The notes under the pieces: model-generated
The model's database searches: none
What the model was told of the DNA's origin: nothing
What the model saw: only the letters and a program-made list of their open reading frames with translations
Source: an uncultured Draconibacterium sp.
GTDB taxonomy: Bacteria; Bacteroidota; Bacteroidia; Bacteroidales; Prolixibacteraceae
DNA length: 64,000 nucleotides
Direction: 5' to 3'
Assembly (NCBI RefSeq): GCF_963676815.1
Contig: NZ_OY781365.1
Location: 2,452,501 to 2,516,500 of the forward strand
Shown here: piece after piece, positions 45,280 to 54,530 of the stretch
Numbering within the stretch: the stretch's first letter is position 1
How the letters are laid out: each line of letters begins with the position of its first letter
Program-made: the position numbers and the translations under genes

Positions 45280-47853
45280 ATGGAAGAGAAAAAATTTATA
45301 AAGAACCCGGTTGTGGGAGAGCCGGTATGGAAACGGATTATTGTAGAATCAAACGTTCCGGAAAGTCTTTCACCCCTGCGTGACCTGTCGAAAAACTTGT
45401 GGTGGGTTTGGAATACAGAAGCACGTGAATTGTTCGAAAAAATTGATGCCGACATTTGGGAAGAATGTGCCCATAATCCAATAGTACTGCTCGATAGGGT
45501 AGGTTACAATCGTTTTAAAGAGCTGGAACGCGACGAAATGTTTGTGGCCAAAATGCACGAGGTAAACGCAAAATTTAACAAATATCTTGATGACCGTAAA
45601 GAGCTTGCAGGCCCCGGAATCTCGTATTTTAGTATGGAGTACGGTTTGCACGACAGCTTAAAAATATTTTCAGGAGGATTGGGAATTCTTGCCGGAGATT
45701 ACCTGAAAGAAGCCAGTGATATGAAAGTTAATTTGGTGGCTGTTGGCTTGTTGTATCGTTACGGATATTTTAAGCAAAACCTGAATTTACATGGCGAGCA
45801 AATGGCTGTTTACGATGCACAGCAATTCTCAAAAATTCCTGTTCAGCCGGCATTGGATAAAAATGGAGAATGGGTTCGTGTTGAAGTGCAATACCCTGGC
45901 AGAACATTAATTGGCCGAGTTTGGCAAACCAATATTGGTTCGGTAAAACTGTATCTGCTCGATGCCGATCATCACGAAAACAGCGATGCCGACCGATTTG
46001 TAACACACCATTTATATGGTGGCGACAACGAAAACCGATTGAAACAGGAAATGCTGCTTGGTTTAGGTGGTATACAGGCATTGAAAAAACTGGAAGTTGA
46101 CTCGGATATATACCACTGTAACGAAGGCCACGCTGCCTTTATTGGTATTCAACGTATTGCCAACCTGATGGCGGAGCAGAAACTATCGTATGCCGAAGCT
46201 AAAGAAGTTGTTAATGCATCAACCGTGTTTACAACACACACACCGGTTCCGGCCGGACACGATTCTTTCCATAAAGATATGTTCCGTCATTACATGAATT
46301 TCTTTCCAGAGAAACTAGGACTTAGCTGGGAAGATTTTGAGATGCTGGGAAAAGCGAGAGCCGAAGAAGATCATTTTAATATGAGCTACCTGGCAAGTAA
46401 CCTGTCGCAGGGAATAAACGGCGTTAGTATGCTGCACGGCGATGTTAGTAAAGCTGTGCTTAAACACCTTTACCAGGGGTATCTTGAAGAGGAACTTGAA
46501 ATTGGTTACGTAACCAACGGAGTTCACTATCCGACCTGGGCTGCACAGGAATGGAAAGACATTCATAAAAAATATTTTGGCGAAGAGTTTCCAACCAATC
46601 AACTGGATTTTGATGTTTGGAAGAATATATACAATGTTCCGGATTACGAAATTTGGGAACTTCGTAAAAAATTACGTCAAAAATTGATCAACTACATCAA
46701 AGAGCGTTTTCAGGACAACTGGATTAAACGTTCTGAGAATCCGAAGCTGATCAGCGAAATTCTTGGAAAACTAAATCCGAATACACTTACAATTGGTTTT
46801 GCCCGCCGTTTTGCCACCTACAAACGTGCACACTTGTTGTTCCGCAACCTCGATCGTTTGGCAAAAATTGTCAATAACCCTGAGCGCCCGGTACAATTTA
46901 TTTTTGCCGGAAAAGCTCACCCAGCTGATAAAGCCGGTCAGGATTTGATTAAGAACATTGTAGAAGTGTCAAAACGCCCTGAATTCCGTGGTAAGATTCT
47001 GTTTGTGCAGAATTACGATATGAACCTGGCAAAAATGCTGCTTCAAGGTGTTGATGTTTGGATGAACACACCAACGCGCCCATTAGAAGCATCGGGTACA
47101 AGTGGAGAAAAAGGCGTAATGAACGGTACCTTGCACTTCTCGGTGCTTGATGGCTGGTGGGTTGAAGGTTACCAAAAAGATGCCGGTTGGGCGCTGCCTG
47201 CCGAGCGCGCTTACGATGTTCAGGATTTTCAGGACGAGCTTGATGCCGAAACTATTTATAACATTTTGGAAGAGGAAGTTGTGCCTGCATACTATGGTCG
47301 CAATCAACACGATATTCCTGAAACATGGATTGGTTACGTAAAAAATACCATTGCAAATGTTTCGCCAAACTTTACCACATCGCGAATGATGCGCGATTAC
47401 CAGGATCGTTATTATAATCCACAGTTTGAACGTGCTCAGCGTGTTAAAAACGATGGATTTAAACTAGCAAAAGAAATTGCTGCATGGAAAGCGAAAGTTG
47501 CTCAAAAATGGGATGAGATTGAAGTGAAAAACATCGAAATTATTGATGGAATTGCTCATACAATGACGATGGGAGATAAATATCCGGTGAAAGTATCGAT
47601 TGACTTAAAAGGCCTGAAACCTGAAGAAGTTGGTGTTGAGTTACTGATTGCCGAAAGTAAAGATGAAGGACCGGAAAAAATTGTAGATACAGTTGAGTTC
47701 CTTCCTGAAAAATGCGAAGGCACTGCATGTTGTTACAAACATACTATTTTGCCCGATCATCCGGGGTCGTTCTCATACAGTTTCAGGTTGTATGCAAAAC
47801 ACCCGGAACTACCGCATCGTCAGGATTTCCGATTCATTAAATGGATTAGCTAA
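45280..47853 (+). CDS. glgP: Alpha-glucan phosphorylase (short bacterial/archaeal form)
   Basis: A 857-aa GT35 enzyme that releases glucose-1-phosphate from glycogen. An N-terminal DUF3417-like start (NLWWVWN) precedes YFSMEYGLHDSLKIFSGGLG, IYHCNEGHAAF, and the cofactor site EASGTSGEKGVMNG, where Lys611 should bind PLP. The wording ASGTSG.K..MNGTLHFSVLDGWW is that of the short form, unlike E. coli GlgP. A C-terminal about-100-residue beta domain follows. It is the last glycogen gene and is closed by a strong terminator. Confidence 0.9.
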   Translation: MEEKKFIKNPVVGEPVWKRIIVESNVPESLSPLRDLSKNLWWVWNTEARELFEKIDADIWEECAHNPIVLLDRVGYNRFKELERDEMFVAKMHEVNAKFNKYLDDRKELAGPGISYFSMEYGLHDSLKIFSGGLGILAGDYLKEASDMKVNLVAVGLLYRYGYFKQNLNLHGEQMAVYDAQQFSKIPVQPALDKNGEWVRVEVQYPGRTLIGRVWQTNIGSVKLYLLDADHHENSDADRFVTHHLYGGDNENRLKQEMLLGLGGIQALKKLEVDSDIYHCNEGHAAFIGIQRIANLMAEQKLSYAEAKEVVNASTVFTTHTPVPAGHDSFHKDMFRHYMNFFPEKLGLSWEDFEMLGKARAEEDHFNMSYLASNLSQGINGVSMLHGDVSKAVLKHLYQGYLEEELEIGYVTNGVHYPTWAAQEWKDIHKKYFGEEFPTNQLDFDVWKNIYNVPDYEIWELRKKLRQKLINYIKERFQDNWIKRSENPKLISEILGKLNPNTLTIGFARRFATYKRAHLLFRNLDRLAKIVNNPERPVQFIFAGKAHPADKAGQDLIKNIVEVSKRPEFRGKILFVQNYDMNLAKMLLQGVDVWMNTPTRPLEASGTSGEKGVMNGTLHFSVLDGWWVEGYQKDAGWALPAERAYDVQDFQDELDAETIYNILEEEVVPAYYGRNQHDIPETWIGYVKNTIANVSPNFTTSRMMRDYQDRYYNPQFERAQRVKNDGFKLAKEIAAWKAKVAQKWDEIEVKNIEIIDGIAHTMTMGDKYPVKVSIDLKGLKPEEVGVELLIAESKDEGPEKIVDTVEFLPEKCEGTACCYKHTILPDHPGSFSYSFRLYAKHPELPHRQDFRFIKWIS

Positions 47854-47867
47854 ATTGACTTATATAG

Positions 47868-47898
47868 AAAAAAGGTGCTCACACGGGCACCTTTTTTT
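47868..47898 (+). terminator. Intrinsic terminator of glgP
   Basis: GGTGCTC-acac-GGGCACC (one T-G pair), preceded by A-rich and followed by seven T. Confidence 0.85.
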
Positions 47899-48110
47899 AT
47901 GTTGTTTTTTGCTGTCGGGATGCAACTTAAGTTTCAAAAAATGAACGAAAGGCAAAATTGTAATTAGCGTCATTTTTACATTTCGTTCAAACTGTTATTT
48001 TTACATCGAAATCAAATATAAAATGAAACGAGTCCTGTTAAGCCGGCACCATTTCCGTGTTTGCCAGCAGGCAGGCATCAAATACCACATACAAAGTAAA
48101 AATACTTACG

Positions 48111-48686
48111 ATGAAAAAACGGAAAAAAGTAGGTCAGAAAATTAAAGAGTTTCGCGAGTTCAGACAATTGTCCCGCGAAGATTTGGCAATTCAGGCAAAT
48201 CTTGATAGTGGACAATTGCAGCTTATTGAAGACGAGGGAAATGTTCCTTCGTTAGGCGTGCTAATTAAAATTTCACGTGCAATGGGAGTGCGCATTGGCA
48301 CTTTCCTGGATGATCAGGAAAAAATTGGTCCTGCTTTGGTAAATGCGGGTAATGCCGAAGAAACTTTAAGCTTTTCTACTAAAGATGAAAGTACGCGTGA
48401 ACACCTGAATTTTTTCTCGTTGGCACAGGCAAAAGCTGGAAGGCATATGGAGCCTTTTTTGGTTGATATTGAACCTTCAGAAGAGTCGGATTATAAACTG
48501 TCATCGCACGAAGGCGAAGAATTTATTTATGTACTCGAAGGAAGTATTGAAATTAATTACGGAAAAGAAGTTTATCTATTACAAAAAGGCGACACCATTT
48601 ATCTCGATTCGGTTGTTGCACACAATATTCACGCAGCCGGAGAACAGGCTGCAAAAATTCTGGCGGTAGTTTATACCCCTGTCTAA
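48111..48686 (+). CDS. XRE-family regulator with C-terminal cupin
   Basis: A 191-aa protein. Residues about 8-62 form an HTH_3 domain (IKEFREFRQLSREDLAIQA...LQLIEDEGNVPSL); residues about 100-185 form a cupin with SSHEGEEFIYVLEGSIEI. This arrangement is that of small-molecule-sensing repressors. The start at 48111 (MKKRKKV) is chosen over an upstream GTG at 48057, whose extra 18 residues look untranslated. It lies 15 bp before an acyl-CoA ligase gene, which it may control. Confidence 0.88.
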   Translation: MKKRKKVGQKIKEFREFRQLSREDLAIQANLDSGQLQLIEDEGNVPSLGVLIKISRAMGVRIGTFLDDQEKIGPALVNAGNAEETLSFSTKDESTREHLNFFSLAQAKAGRHMEPFLVDIEPSEESDYKLSSHEGEEFIYVLEGSIEINYGKEVYLLQKGDTIYLDSVVAHNIHAAGEQAAKILAVVYTPV

Positions 48687-48701
48687 TTAAAAACCTTTTT
48701 C

Positions 48702-50354
48702 ATGCAACTACTTGATTATACCTTAGGAAATATTCTTGAAAAATGGGCCTTCGAAACACCAGACAAAGATTTTATTGTATACCCCGATCGTAATTTGCGG
48801 TTTTCGTACAAGCAGTTTAACGAACGGGTTGACCGCCTGGCAAAAGGTCTGCTTTTTATTGGTATAAAACCGGAAGATAAAGTAGGTGTTTGGGCAAAAA
48901 ATGTTCCCGATTGGACAACATTGATGTTTGCAACAGCAAAAATAGGTGCAATTTTGGTAACAGTTAATACCAACTATAAATTAGCCGAACTGGAATACAT
49001 TTTAAAAAATGCCGACATAAATTCGCTTTTTATTGTTGACGGATACCGCGACAGCGATTACGTTAAAATGATTTTCGAACTGGTGCCTGAGTTAAAAACA
49101 CAGGCACGCGGCAAACTAAAATCTGAAAAATTTCCAGAGCTAAAAAATGTTGGTTTTATTGGTCAGCAAAAACATCGCGGGATGTACAGCACCGATGAGT
49201 TAATGCTGCTTGGAAGCCACATCGATGATTTAGAGCTTGAAAGTGTTAAGGAAGCCCTCAATTGTCACGATGTAGTTAATATGCAATACACCTCCGGAAC
49301 TACAGGTTTCCCGAAGGGTGTAATGTTGTCGCACCACAATATTTTGAATAACGGCTTTGCCACCGGCGAGTGCATGAAATATACCGAAGACGACCGCCTT
49401 TTAGTTTGTGTTCCCTTATTTCATTGTTTTGGTTGTGTGTTGGCTGTTTGTGCTATTGTTTCGCACGGTGCAACAATGGTGTTTACCGAAGATTTTGATC
49501 CGCTATTGGTTTTGGCTTCAGTGCAAAAAGAAAAATGTACTGCGCTTTACGGCGTACCAACCATGTTTATTGCCGAACTAAATCACCCCATGTTCGATAT
49601 GTTCGATCTTTCATCGTTACGCACTGGAATTATGGCGGGGGCACTTTGTCCCATCGAAACCATGCGCCAGGTGATGGATAAAATGAACATGAAAGATATT
49701 ATTATAGTGTACGGTTTAACCGAAAGTTCGCCAGGAATGACGGCTACCCGAACACATAACTCCGTTGAAGTTAGGTCTACCACCGTTGGGTTTGAATTTC
49801 CTAATGTTGAGGTTAAAATTGTTGATACTGAAACCGACGAAGAATGTAAGCAGGGCGAGCAGGGTGAAATATGTTGCAGGGGCTACAATGTAATGAAAGG
49901 CTACTACAATAATCCTGAAGAAACAGCAAAAGTTATCGACACGGAAGGTTGGTTACACTCGGGCGATCTGGCAGTAAAAACCGAAGATGGATTTTATAAA
50001 ATTACCGGACGCATAAAAGATATGATCGTTCGTGGAGGAGAAAATATATACCCGCGCGAGATTGAAAATTACCTTTATCGTTTGCCACAAATTGAAGCCG
50101 TTGAGGTTGCCGGGGTTCCGAGCAAAAAGTACGGCGAAGCGGTTGGTGCATTTATAAAATTGAAAAAGGGAGAGTCGCTTAGCGAGGAAGAGATTGTAGA
50201 TTTTTGCCGTGGAAATATTGCCAGGTTTAAGATTCCAAAGTACATCTTTTTTGTCGACGAATTTCCGATGACTGCCAGTGGTAAAATTCAAAAGTACAAA
50301 CTTAGTGAGATGTCGCTTGAGCTTTGTAAAGAGAAAGGCATTGAAATTGTTTAA
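48702..50354 (+). CDS. AMP-forming acyl-CoA synthetase
   Basis: A 550-aa adenylate-forming enzyme. The P-loop-like A3 motif YTSGTTGFPKGVMLSH is near residue 199, YGLTESSPG near 337, GWLHSGDLAVKTEDGFYKITGRIKD near 412, and the catalytic-Lys motif MTASGKIQKYKL near the C-terminus. It activates a carboxylic acid, probably a medium or long-chain fatty acid, as an acyl-AMP and then an acyl-CoA. It forms a two-gene unit with the XRE-cupin regulator. Substrate uncertain. Confidence 0.88.
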   Translation: MQLLDYTLGNILEKWAFETPDKDFIVYPDRNLRFSYKQFNERVDRLAKGLLFIGIKPEDKVGVWAKNVPDWTTLMFATAKIGAILVTVNTNYKLAELEYILKNADINSLFIVDGYRDSDYVKMIFELVPELKTQARGKLKSEKFPELKNVGFIGQQKHRGMYSTDELMLLGSHIDDLELESVKEALNCHDVVNMQYTSGTTGFPKGVMLSHHNILNNGFATGECMKYTEDDRLLVCVPLFHCFGCVLAVCAIVSHGATMVFTEDFDPLLVLASVQKEKCTALYGVPTMFIAELNHPMFDMFDLSSLRTGIMAGALCPIETMRQVMDKMNMKDIIIVYGLTESSPGMTATRTHNSVEVRSTTVGFEFPNVEVKIVDTETDEECKQGEQGEICCRGYNVMKGYYNNPEETAKVIDTEGWLHSGDLAVKTEDGFYKITGRIKDMIVRGGENIYPREIENYLYRLPQIEAVEVAGVPSKKYGEAVGAFIKLKKGESLSEEEIVDFCRGNIARFKIPKYIFFVDEFPMTASGKIQKYKLSEMSLELCKEKGIEIV

Positions 50355-50567
50355 TCAAGGCAATATCGATTAAATTTATTGGATCAGTAATTGTATCGAA
50401 AAAACTGAATGGTATTTTGGCCTTTTTAACAAGTTTCAATCTGCAAGGTAAAACCATAAAACACTATCAATTTTTACTCTGCTAAGAGTTTCTTTTAGGG
50501 TTTCGTTTATTTTGATCAGATTCACTTAAAAGCAGTAAGTCAGGCTTAAATTCTGTCCGACTGATAT

Positions 50568-50575
50568 TGATATTT
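50568..50575 (+). promoter_or_regulatory. Possible -7 box for the candidate ncRNA
   Basis: GATATTTG, one base off TAnnTTTG, upstream of the structured stretch that ends in a strong terminator at 50694-50724. No good -33 element was found. Confidence 0.3.
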
Positions 50576-50581
50576 GTCATG

Positions 50582-50724
50582 TTTTTGGCATATAAAAAGC
50601 GCAATTTTCGCGGCTGTTCAGAAAAGCAGTTTTTTTATGAGTATTTAATTACCACTGCGAAGGGTAATTGATTAGACAGCACAGAGTTTTTTGAAGCCAT
50701 TTGCAAAACGCAAGTGGCTTTTTT
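50582..50724 (+). ncRNA. Candidate structured noncoding RNA before pyrH
   Basis: No ORF is present. The segment has a weak hairpin with U-tract (CTGTT...AGCAG, 50614-50629), a perfect AATTACC/GGTAATT hairpin (50647-50653 and 50663-50669, loop ACTGCGAAG) and an 11-bp terminator hairpin at 50694-50720. It matches no family I can name. The remaining 50355-50567 and 50725-50857 show nothing convincing. Confidence 0.35.
50694..50724 (+). terminator. Strong intrinsic terminator in the ligase-pyrH gap
   Basis: AAGCCATTTGC pairs with GCAAGTGGCTT (one T-G pair) over the loop AAAAC, followed by a T run. It is 340 bp past the ligase gene, so it fits better as the end of an independent short RNA. Confidence 0.75.
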
Positions 50725-50857
50725 ATTCCCGAAACTTAGATTTCAAAACCAGTTTTATCGATATTTCGGAGTTTAACACATCCCTAGCTTAAATCTCATC
50801 CGGTATATTTGAACCAATTAACTATCAGAGCAATTCCTGTTTTAATTATGGTTATAC

Positions 50858-50865
50858 TATATTTG
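50858..50865 (+). promoter_or_regulatory. -7 box of pyrH
   Basis: An exact TAnnTTTG (TATATTTG). The start codon follows 24 nt later, so the leader is short. Confidence 0.6.
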
Positions 50866-50889
50866 TGCATCTAAAAACAGCAAAAAATC

Positions 50890-51600
50890 ATGGCAAAATA
50901 CAAACGCATTTTATTAAAATTAAGCGGCGAGTCGCTAATGGGAGATCAACAATATGGTATCGATCAGCAACGTTTAAGTGACTACGCCGAAGAGATTGCC
51001 GAAATTGTAAAATCGGGAGTGCAGGTAGGAATTGTAATTGGAGGTGGAAATATTTTTCGCGGATTAAGCGGAGCTGCCAAAGGTTTCGATCGCGTAAAAG
51101 GCGACCAAATGGGAATGCTGGCAACAGTAATAAACAGTTTGGCATTAAATTCGGCATTGGTTAATCAGGGTATTAAATCAAAAGTGCTTACTGCAATTAG
51201 AATGGAGCCTGTTGGAGAATACTACTCGAAAGACAAAGCTGTTGAAGCCATGGAGAATGGTGAAGTTGTTATAATTTCAGGCGGAACCGGCAATCCCTAT
51301 TTTACCACCGACACAGCAAGTGCGTTACGTGGAATTGAAATTGAAGCCGAAGTAATGTTAAAAGGAACCCGTGTTGACGGCATTTATACGGCAGATCCTG
51401 AGAAAGATAAAACAGCAACTAAGTTTGATAAAATAAGTTTTGACGAAATCTATAATCGGAATCTCAGAATTATGGATCTCACAGCTACAACTTTGTGTAA
51501 AGAAAACAATTTGCCTATTTATGTTTTTAATATGGATCAAAAAGGTAATTTACAGAAAGTTATGAGTGGCGAAGACCTCGGTACTTTGGTTTATATTTAA
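50890..51600 (+). CDS. pyrH: UMP kinase
   Basis: A 236-aa amino-acid-kinase-fold enzyme that phosphorylates UMP to UDP. Marks are KLSGESLMG (residue 10), GIVIGGGNIFRG (residue 48), DQMGMLATVINSLAL, IISGGTGNPYFTTDTA and the ATP site region VDGIYTADPEKD. Length is the usual one. It precedes frr, as in most bacteria, but here rpsB and tsf do not stand in front of it and frr has its own -7 box. Confidence 0.95.
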   Translation: MAKYKRILLKLSGESLMGDQQYGIDQQRLSDYAEEIAEIVKSGVQVGIVIGGGNIFRGLSGAAKGFDRVKGDQMGMLATVINSLALNSALVNQGIKSKVLTAIRMEPVGEYYSKDKAVEAMENGEVVIISGGTGNPYFTTDTASALRGIEIEAEVMLKGTRVDGIYTADPEKDKTATKFDKISFDEIYNRNLRIMDLTATTLCKENNLPIYVFNMDQKGNLQKVMSGEDLGTLVYI

Positions 51601-51662
51601 CCTTGGTTTATTTGAATTAGTAATAAATTAAATAAAAAATTTTTGGGAATTTATATTTTTTC

Positions 51663-51670
51663 TATATTTG
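51663..51670 (+). promoter_or_regulatory. -7 box of frr
   Basis: An exact TAnnTTTG (TATATTTG) in AT-rich sequence, 36 nt before ATG 51707. It shows that TTG 51668 overlaps the promoter and cannot be the start. Confidence 0.6.
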
Positions 51671-51706
51671 CTGACAGTCCACAGTTGGAAAGACAGTGAA
51701 ATACCG

Positions 51707-52270
51707 ATGCAAGAAGAAGTAGAATTTGTTTTAGATCATTGTAAAGAGAAAATGGCAGCTGCCGTTGAACACCTTGAGAAGGAATTAGTTCACATCCGTG
51801 CAGGTAAAGCAAATCCAGCCATGTTGGATGGAGTTCATGTAGAATATTATGGTAGTCAAACGCCACTAAGTCAAGTGTCTAACATAAGTACACCTGATGC
51901 ACGAACAATTGCAGTTCAACCTTGGGAGAAAAATTTGATCCCGGAAATTGAAAAAGCAATTCAAAATGCAAATTTGGGATTGAACCCGGATAATAATGGC
52001 GAGATTATTAGAATTAATATTCCTGTACTGACTGAAGAAAGACGAAGAGGTTTGGTAAAACAAGCCCATCAGGAAGGCGAAAACGCAAAAGTAAGCGTTC
52101 GCGGAGCACGAAAAGACTCGAATGATAGCCTTAAGAAACTTCAAAAAGAAGGATTGTCGGAGGATATCGAGAAAGACGCGGAAGCGGAAGTGCAAAAAAT
52201 GACTGATGAATTTGGAAAGAAGATCGACGCCTTAGTGCAAGCTAAGGAAGAAGATATAATGACTATTTAA
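51707..52270 (+). CDS. frr: Ribosome recycling factor
   Basis: A 187-aa protein (family about 185). It has the conserved ELVHIRAGKANPAMLDGVHV region and the hinge motif TEERRRGLVKQA, followed by a long helix that completes the three-helix bundle. With EF-G it splits post-termination ribosomes. The start is ATG 51707 (MQEEVEF), as explained for the promoter at 51663. It ends before a strong terminator. Confidence 0.95.
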   Translation: MQEEVEFVLDHCKEKMAAAVEHLEKELVHIRAGKANPAMLDGVHVEYYGSQTPLSQVSNISTPDARTIAVQPWEKNLIPEIEKAIQNANLGLNPDNNGEIIRINIPVLTEERRRGLVKQAHQEGENAKVSVRGARKDSNDSLKKLQKEGLSEDIEKDAEAEVQKMTDEFGKKIDALVQAKEEDIMTI

Positions 52271-52324
52271 TTGTTTCTAGTTTTCTGTTTTCTGAACATT
52301 GTTTAATTGTTTTCATGGCTTTGA

Positions 52325-52352
52325 GGCAGCTTGTAGAAGCTGCCTTTTTTTT
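52325..52352 (+). terminator. Intrinsic terminator of frr
   Basis: GGCAGCTT-gtag-AAGCTGCC, perfect 8-bp stem, followed by eight T. Confidence 0.9.
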
Positions 52353-52362
52353 GTCCTAAATT

Positions 52363-52998
52363 TTACTTCTTTCTGAAGTAATAACTTTTCCGCTCTTCTT
52401 TAATGTCAAATGTAAACACCTCTGATGGTGCAGAATGGAATACTGATAGTAGCCCGATATCGCCGGCACAGAACAAACTGTGTATACTCATAATTAATGC
52501 GAATGCATATACTGCATCATGGCGAAAGAAAATGGCAACTCCGCAAAGCGTAATTATCTTAACCAAAACCAAAGGAGCCAGTGCTATTAAGGTAAATTGT
52601 TTGCGATTTAAAACGTAACGATCAGCTTCTGCATAAAACATGAATTTTTTCAAATAGGCTCCAAAATTTAGGCTCGGAGCACCGGTTAATTTAATAACAA
52701 TTCCATGAATAAGTTCATGAATAATGATGAGTGCAGAAAGGCAAAAAACAATTGCTCCAAGGCTGTACCAAAGTGGTTGACATTCTTCGTTAAAACAATA
52801 AATAATTGCGCGTGTCAATACAAAGAGTCCTGTAATAACCATAACAAGTTGGTAGATCATGTATGCTTTTACCAGCCAACCACCTTTTTCAAGTTGCGAT
52901 AGTACGAATGATTTTATTTCAGTGTGATTTGGTGCTGCAACGAGCTCATAGTTTTCGCTGTTTTGTAACTCCTCAATTGATGGATTAATCCTATTCAT
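52363..52998 (-). CDS. DUF3267 membrane protein (putative zinc protease)
   Basis: A 211-aa protein with about four membrane segments. The segment IIHELIHGIVIKL (about residue 90) supplies an HExxH site inside a membrane helix; this is the DUF3267 pattern, related to site-2-protease-like folds. Activity is not shown. Its start overlaps the end of the flippase gene by 8 bp on the same strand, so the two are cotranscribed. Confidence 0.75.
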   Translation of the reverse strand: MNRINPSIEELQNSENYELVAAPNHTEIKSFVLSQLEKGGWLVKAYMIYQLVMVITGLFVLTRAIIYCFNEECQPLWYSLGAIVFCLSALIIIHELIHGIVIKLTGAPSLNFGAYLKKFMFYAEADRYVLNRKQFTLIALAPLVLVKIITLCGVAIFFRHDAVYAFALIMSIHSLFCAGDIGLLSVFHSAPSEVFTFDIKEERKSYYFRKK

Positions 52999-54433
52999 AA
53001 CGAATGATCTGATAGAGATCTTTTAAGTTAAACAGCCGGATTAGTATGGCAACAATAACAGCCCCGGCTATCATTGCAATATAACCATAAAACCATTGTC
53101 CTATTTGTTTTGATAAAAGCCCTAAAAGAACTACGCTTGCTACAAACACAGCCAGTCGGATTAGATAGGAAAGCTGAGGTTTAAGTTTGAAAATATAGAG
53201 CGCGAGTATAAGTTGAGTAAATCCGGCAAATAGCTGGGTAGACAAACTTGCAAAGGCAGAACCAAAAGCCATATAACGTGGAATTAATAGAAGGTTCAGA
53301 AGAACATTCAGCACCATCCCGCAAAAGGCCATTATGTTTAGTTGTTTCATGCTGCCGTTTGCAGTTAGTAGAGTTCCGAATATGTAGGTGGTTGCAATGC
53401 CTATAAATCCGGTCATTAATATGCCCAATATTCCCGACGAATGCTCGATGTTGGAAGTGTATAATACTCCCATTATTTCTTTATTGTAAAATAAGCTTGA
53501 AACAGCAATTATTATTGCAGGAACAATTAATAAAGTGTACGAAAGTTTTACCATTGAACCAACCTTTTCTTTTTGCTTTATCATTTTAGCAAAAATCGGA
53601 AGTAGTAAACCTGCAAATAAAACCCCAAACATTGATACGGCGTCGAGCAAACGGAAAGCTTTGGCATAAATCCCGGCTTGTTCTTTACCAACCGGATCAG
53701 GTAGAAGGCGCTCAAGCATTACCGAATCAATACGATTATAAAACGACATAAGTAAAATAAGCAACGCGTAAGGATACGATTTGCGGAGAAAGACCCAAAA
53801 AAATGAAAAATTGAAACGAATTTTTATACTGCCTGATTCTTTTAAAACAATGGCAAAAGTAATGAGAGTTGTTAATGCATACGAAATGGTTTGGGCGTAA
53901 ATAAACCACTCAATAGTAAACTGTATAGGAATAACATTGGTAAACAGTAAAAGGCTGCAAATAGCGATCATGAAGCTACGGTCGAGTACTGAAATTACAC
54001 TGTCGGTACGAAATAAATGTAGCGCACTTATATTCGATCTTAAATACAAGGTAAACGAAATAAGAAACTGATTGAGAATAAGGAAAAACAATAAATGAAA
54101 CTGAATTTTACTATACCCTATAATTGCCGCAACGATCAAGCTAAAAACGGCATAAACAATAGCCAGCACAAACTTAAGACCGACAATGTTTGACAAGTGT
54201 TTGGGCAAAAGAAAGTTGTGTTGAGCAATATTGCGGTTGTTGAAATTTGTAATGCCAACATCAAGCAAAATATTCAAAAGCATCGAGAAATTAAACAAGG
54301 CAAAATACATCCCAAAACTTTCGTCGCCAACTGTATTTTGTACAGTTCGGTCGATGCCAAATAACCAAAAAGGCTTAATTAAAAGATTAAGGAAAAGTAG
54401 TAATATAAGATTGGTTACAAATTTACGTTTCAA
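52991..54433 (-). CDS. Polysaccharide flippase (Wzx/MATE-like)
   Basis: A 480-aa protein with about 12-14 predicted membrane helices and the N-terminal signature KPFWLFGIDRTVQNTVG, common in Bacteroidota lipopolysaccharide or capsule exporters. It would move lipid-linked oligosaccharide across the inner membrane. The start is TTG 54433, because the frame is closed by a stop just upstream and the sequence from MKRKF matches the family N-terminus; no in-frame ATG exists there. It is divergent from a GT4 glycosyltransferase gene. Confidence 0.82.
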   Translation of the reverse strand: MKRKFVTNLILLLFLNLLIKPFWLFGIDRTVQNTVGDESFGMYFALFNFSMLLNILLDVGITNFNNRNIAQHNFLLPKHLSNIVGLKFVLAIVYAVFSLIVAAIIGYSKIQFHLLFFLILNQFLISFTLYLRSNISALHLFRTDSVISVLDRSFMIAICSLLLFTNVIPIQFTIEWFIYAQTISYALTTLITFAIVLKESGSIKIRFNFSFFWVFLRKSYPYALLILLMSFYNRIDSVMLERLLPDPVGKEQAGIYAKAFRLLDAVSMFGVLFAGLLLPIFAKMIKQKEKVGSMVKLSYTLLIVPAIIIAVSSLFYNKEIMGVLYTSNIEHSSGILGILMTGFIGIATTYIFGTLLTANGSMKQLNIMAFCGMVLNVLLNLLLIPRYMAFGSAFASLSTQLFAGFTQLILALYIFKLKPQLSYLIRLAVFVASVVLLGLLSKQIGQWFYGYIAMIAGAVIVAILIRLFNLKDLYQIIRYE

Positions 54434-54530
54434 AACACCATGCTTCTTGTATTGTACCTAGAATTTGAACGCTTAAAAGTAACAAATATTTGAACAGACT
54501 TTGTACATTTACGAAAAATCGACAGCACTT

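Noticed and set aside
48057..48110. Upstream GTG start of the XRE-cupin gene
   Set aside because: The extra 18 residues have no family match, and the HTH domain begins normally after ATG 48111.
51668..51706. TTG start of frr
   Set aside because: It lies inside the exact -7 promoter box, so it cannot be in the transcript.
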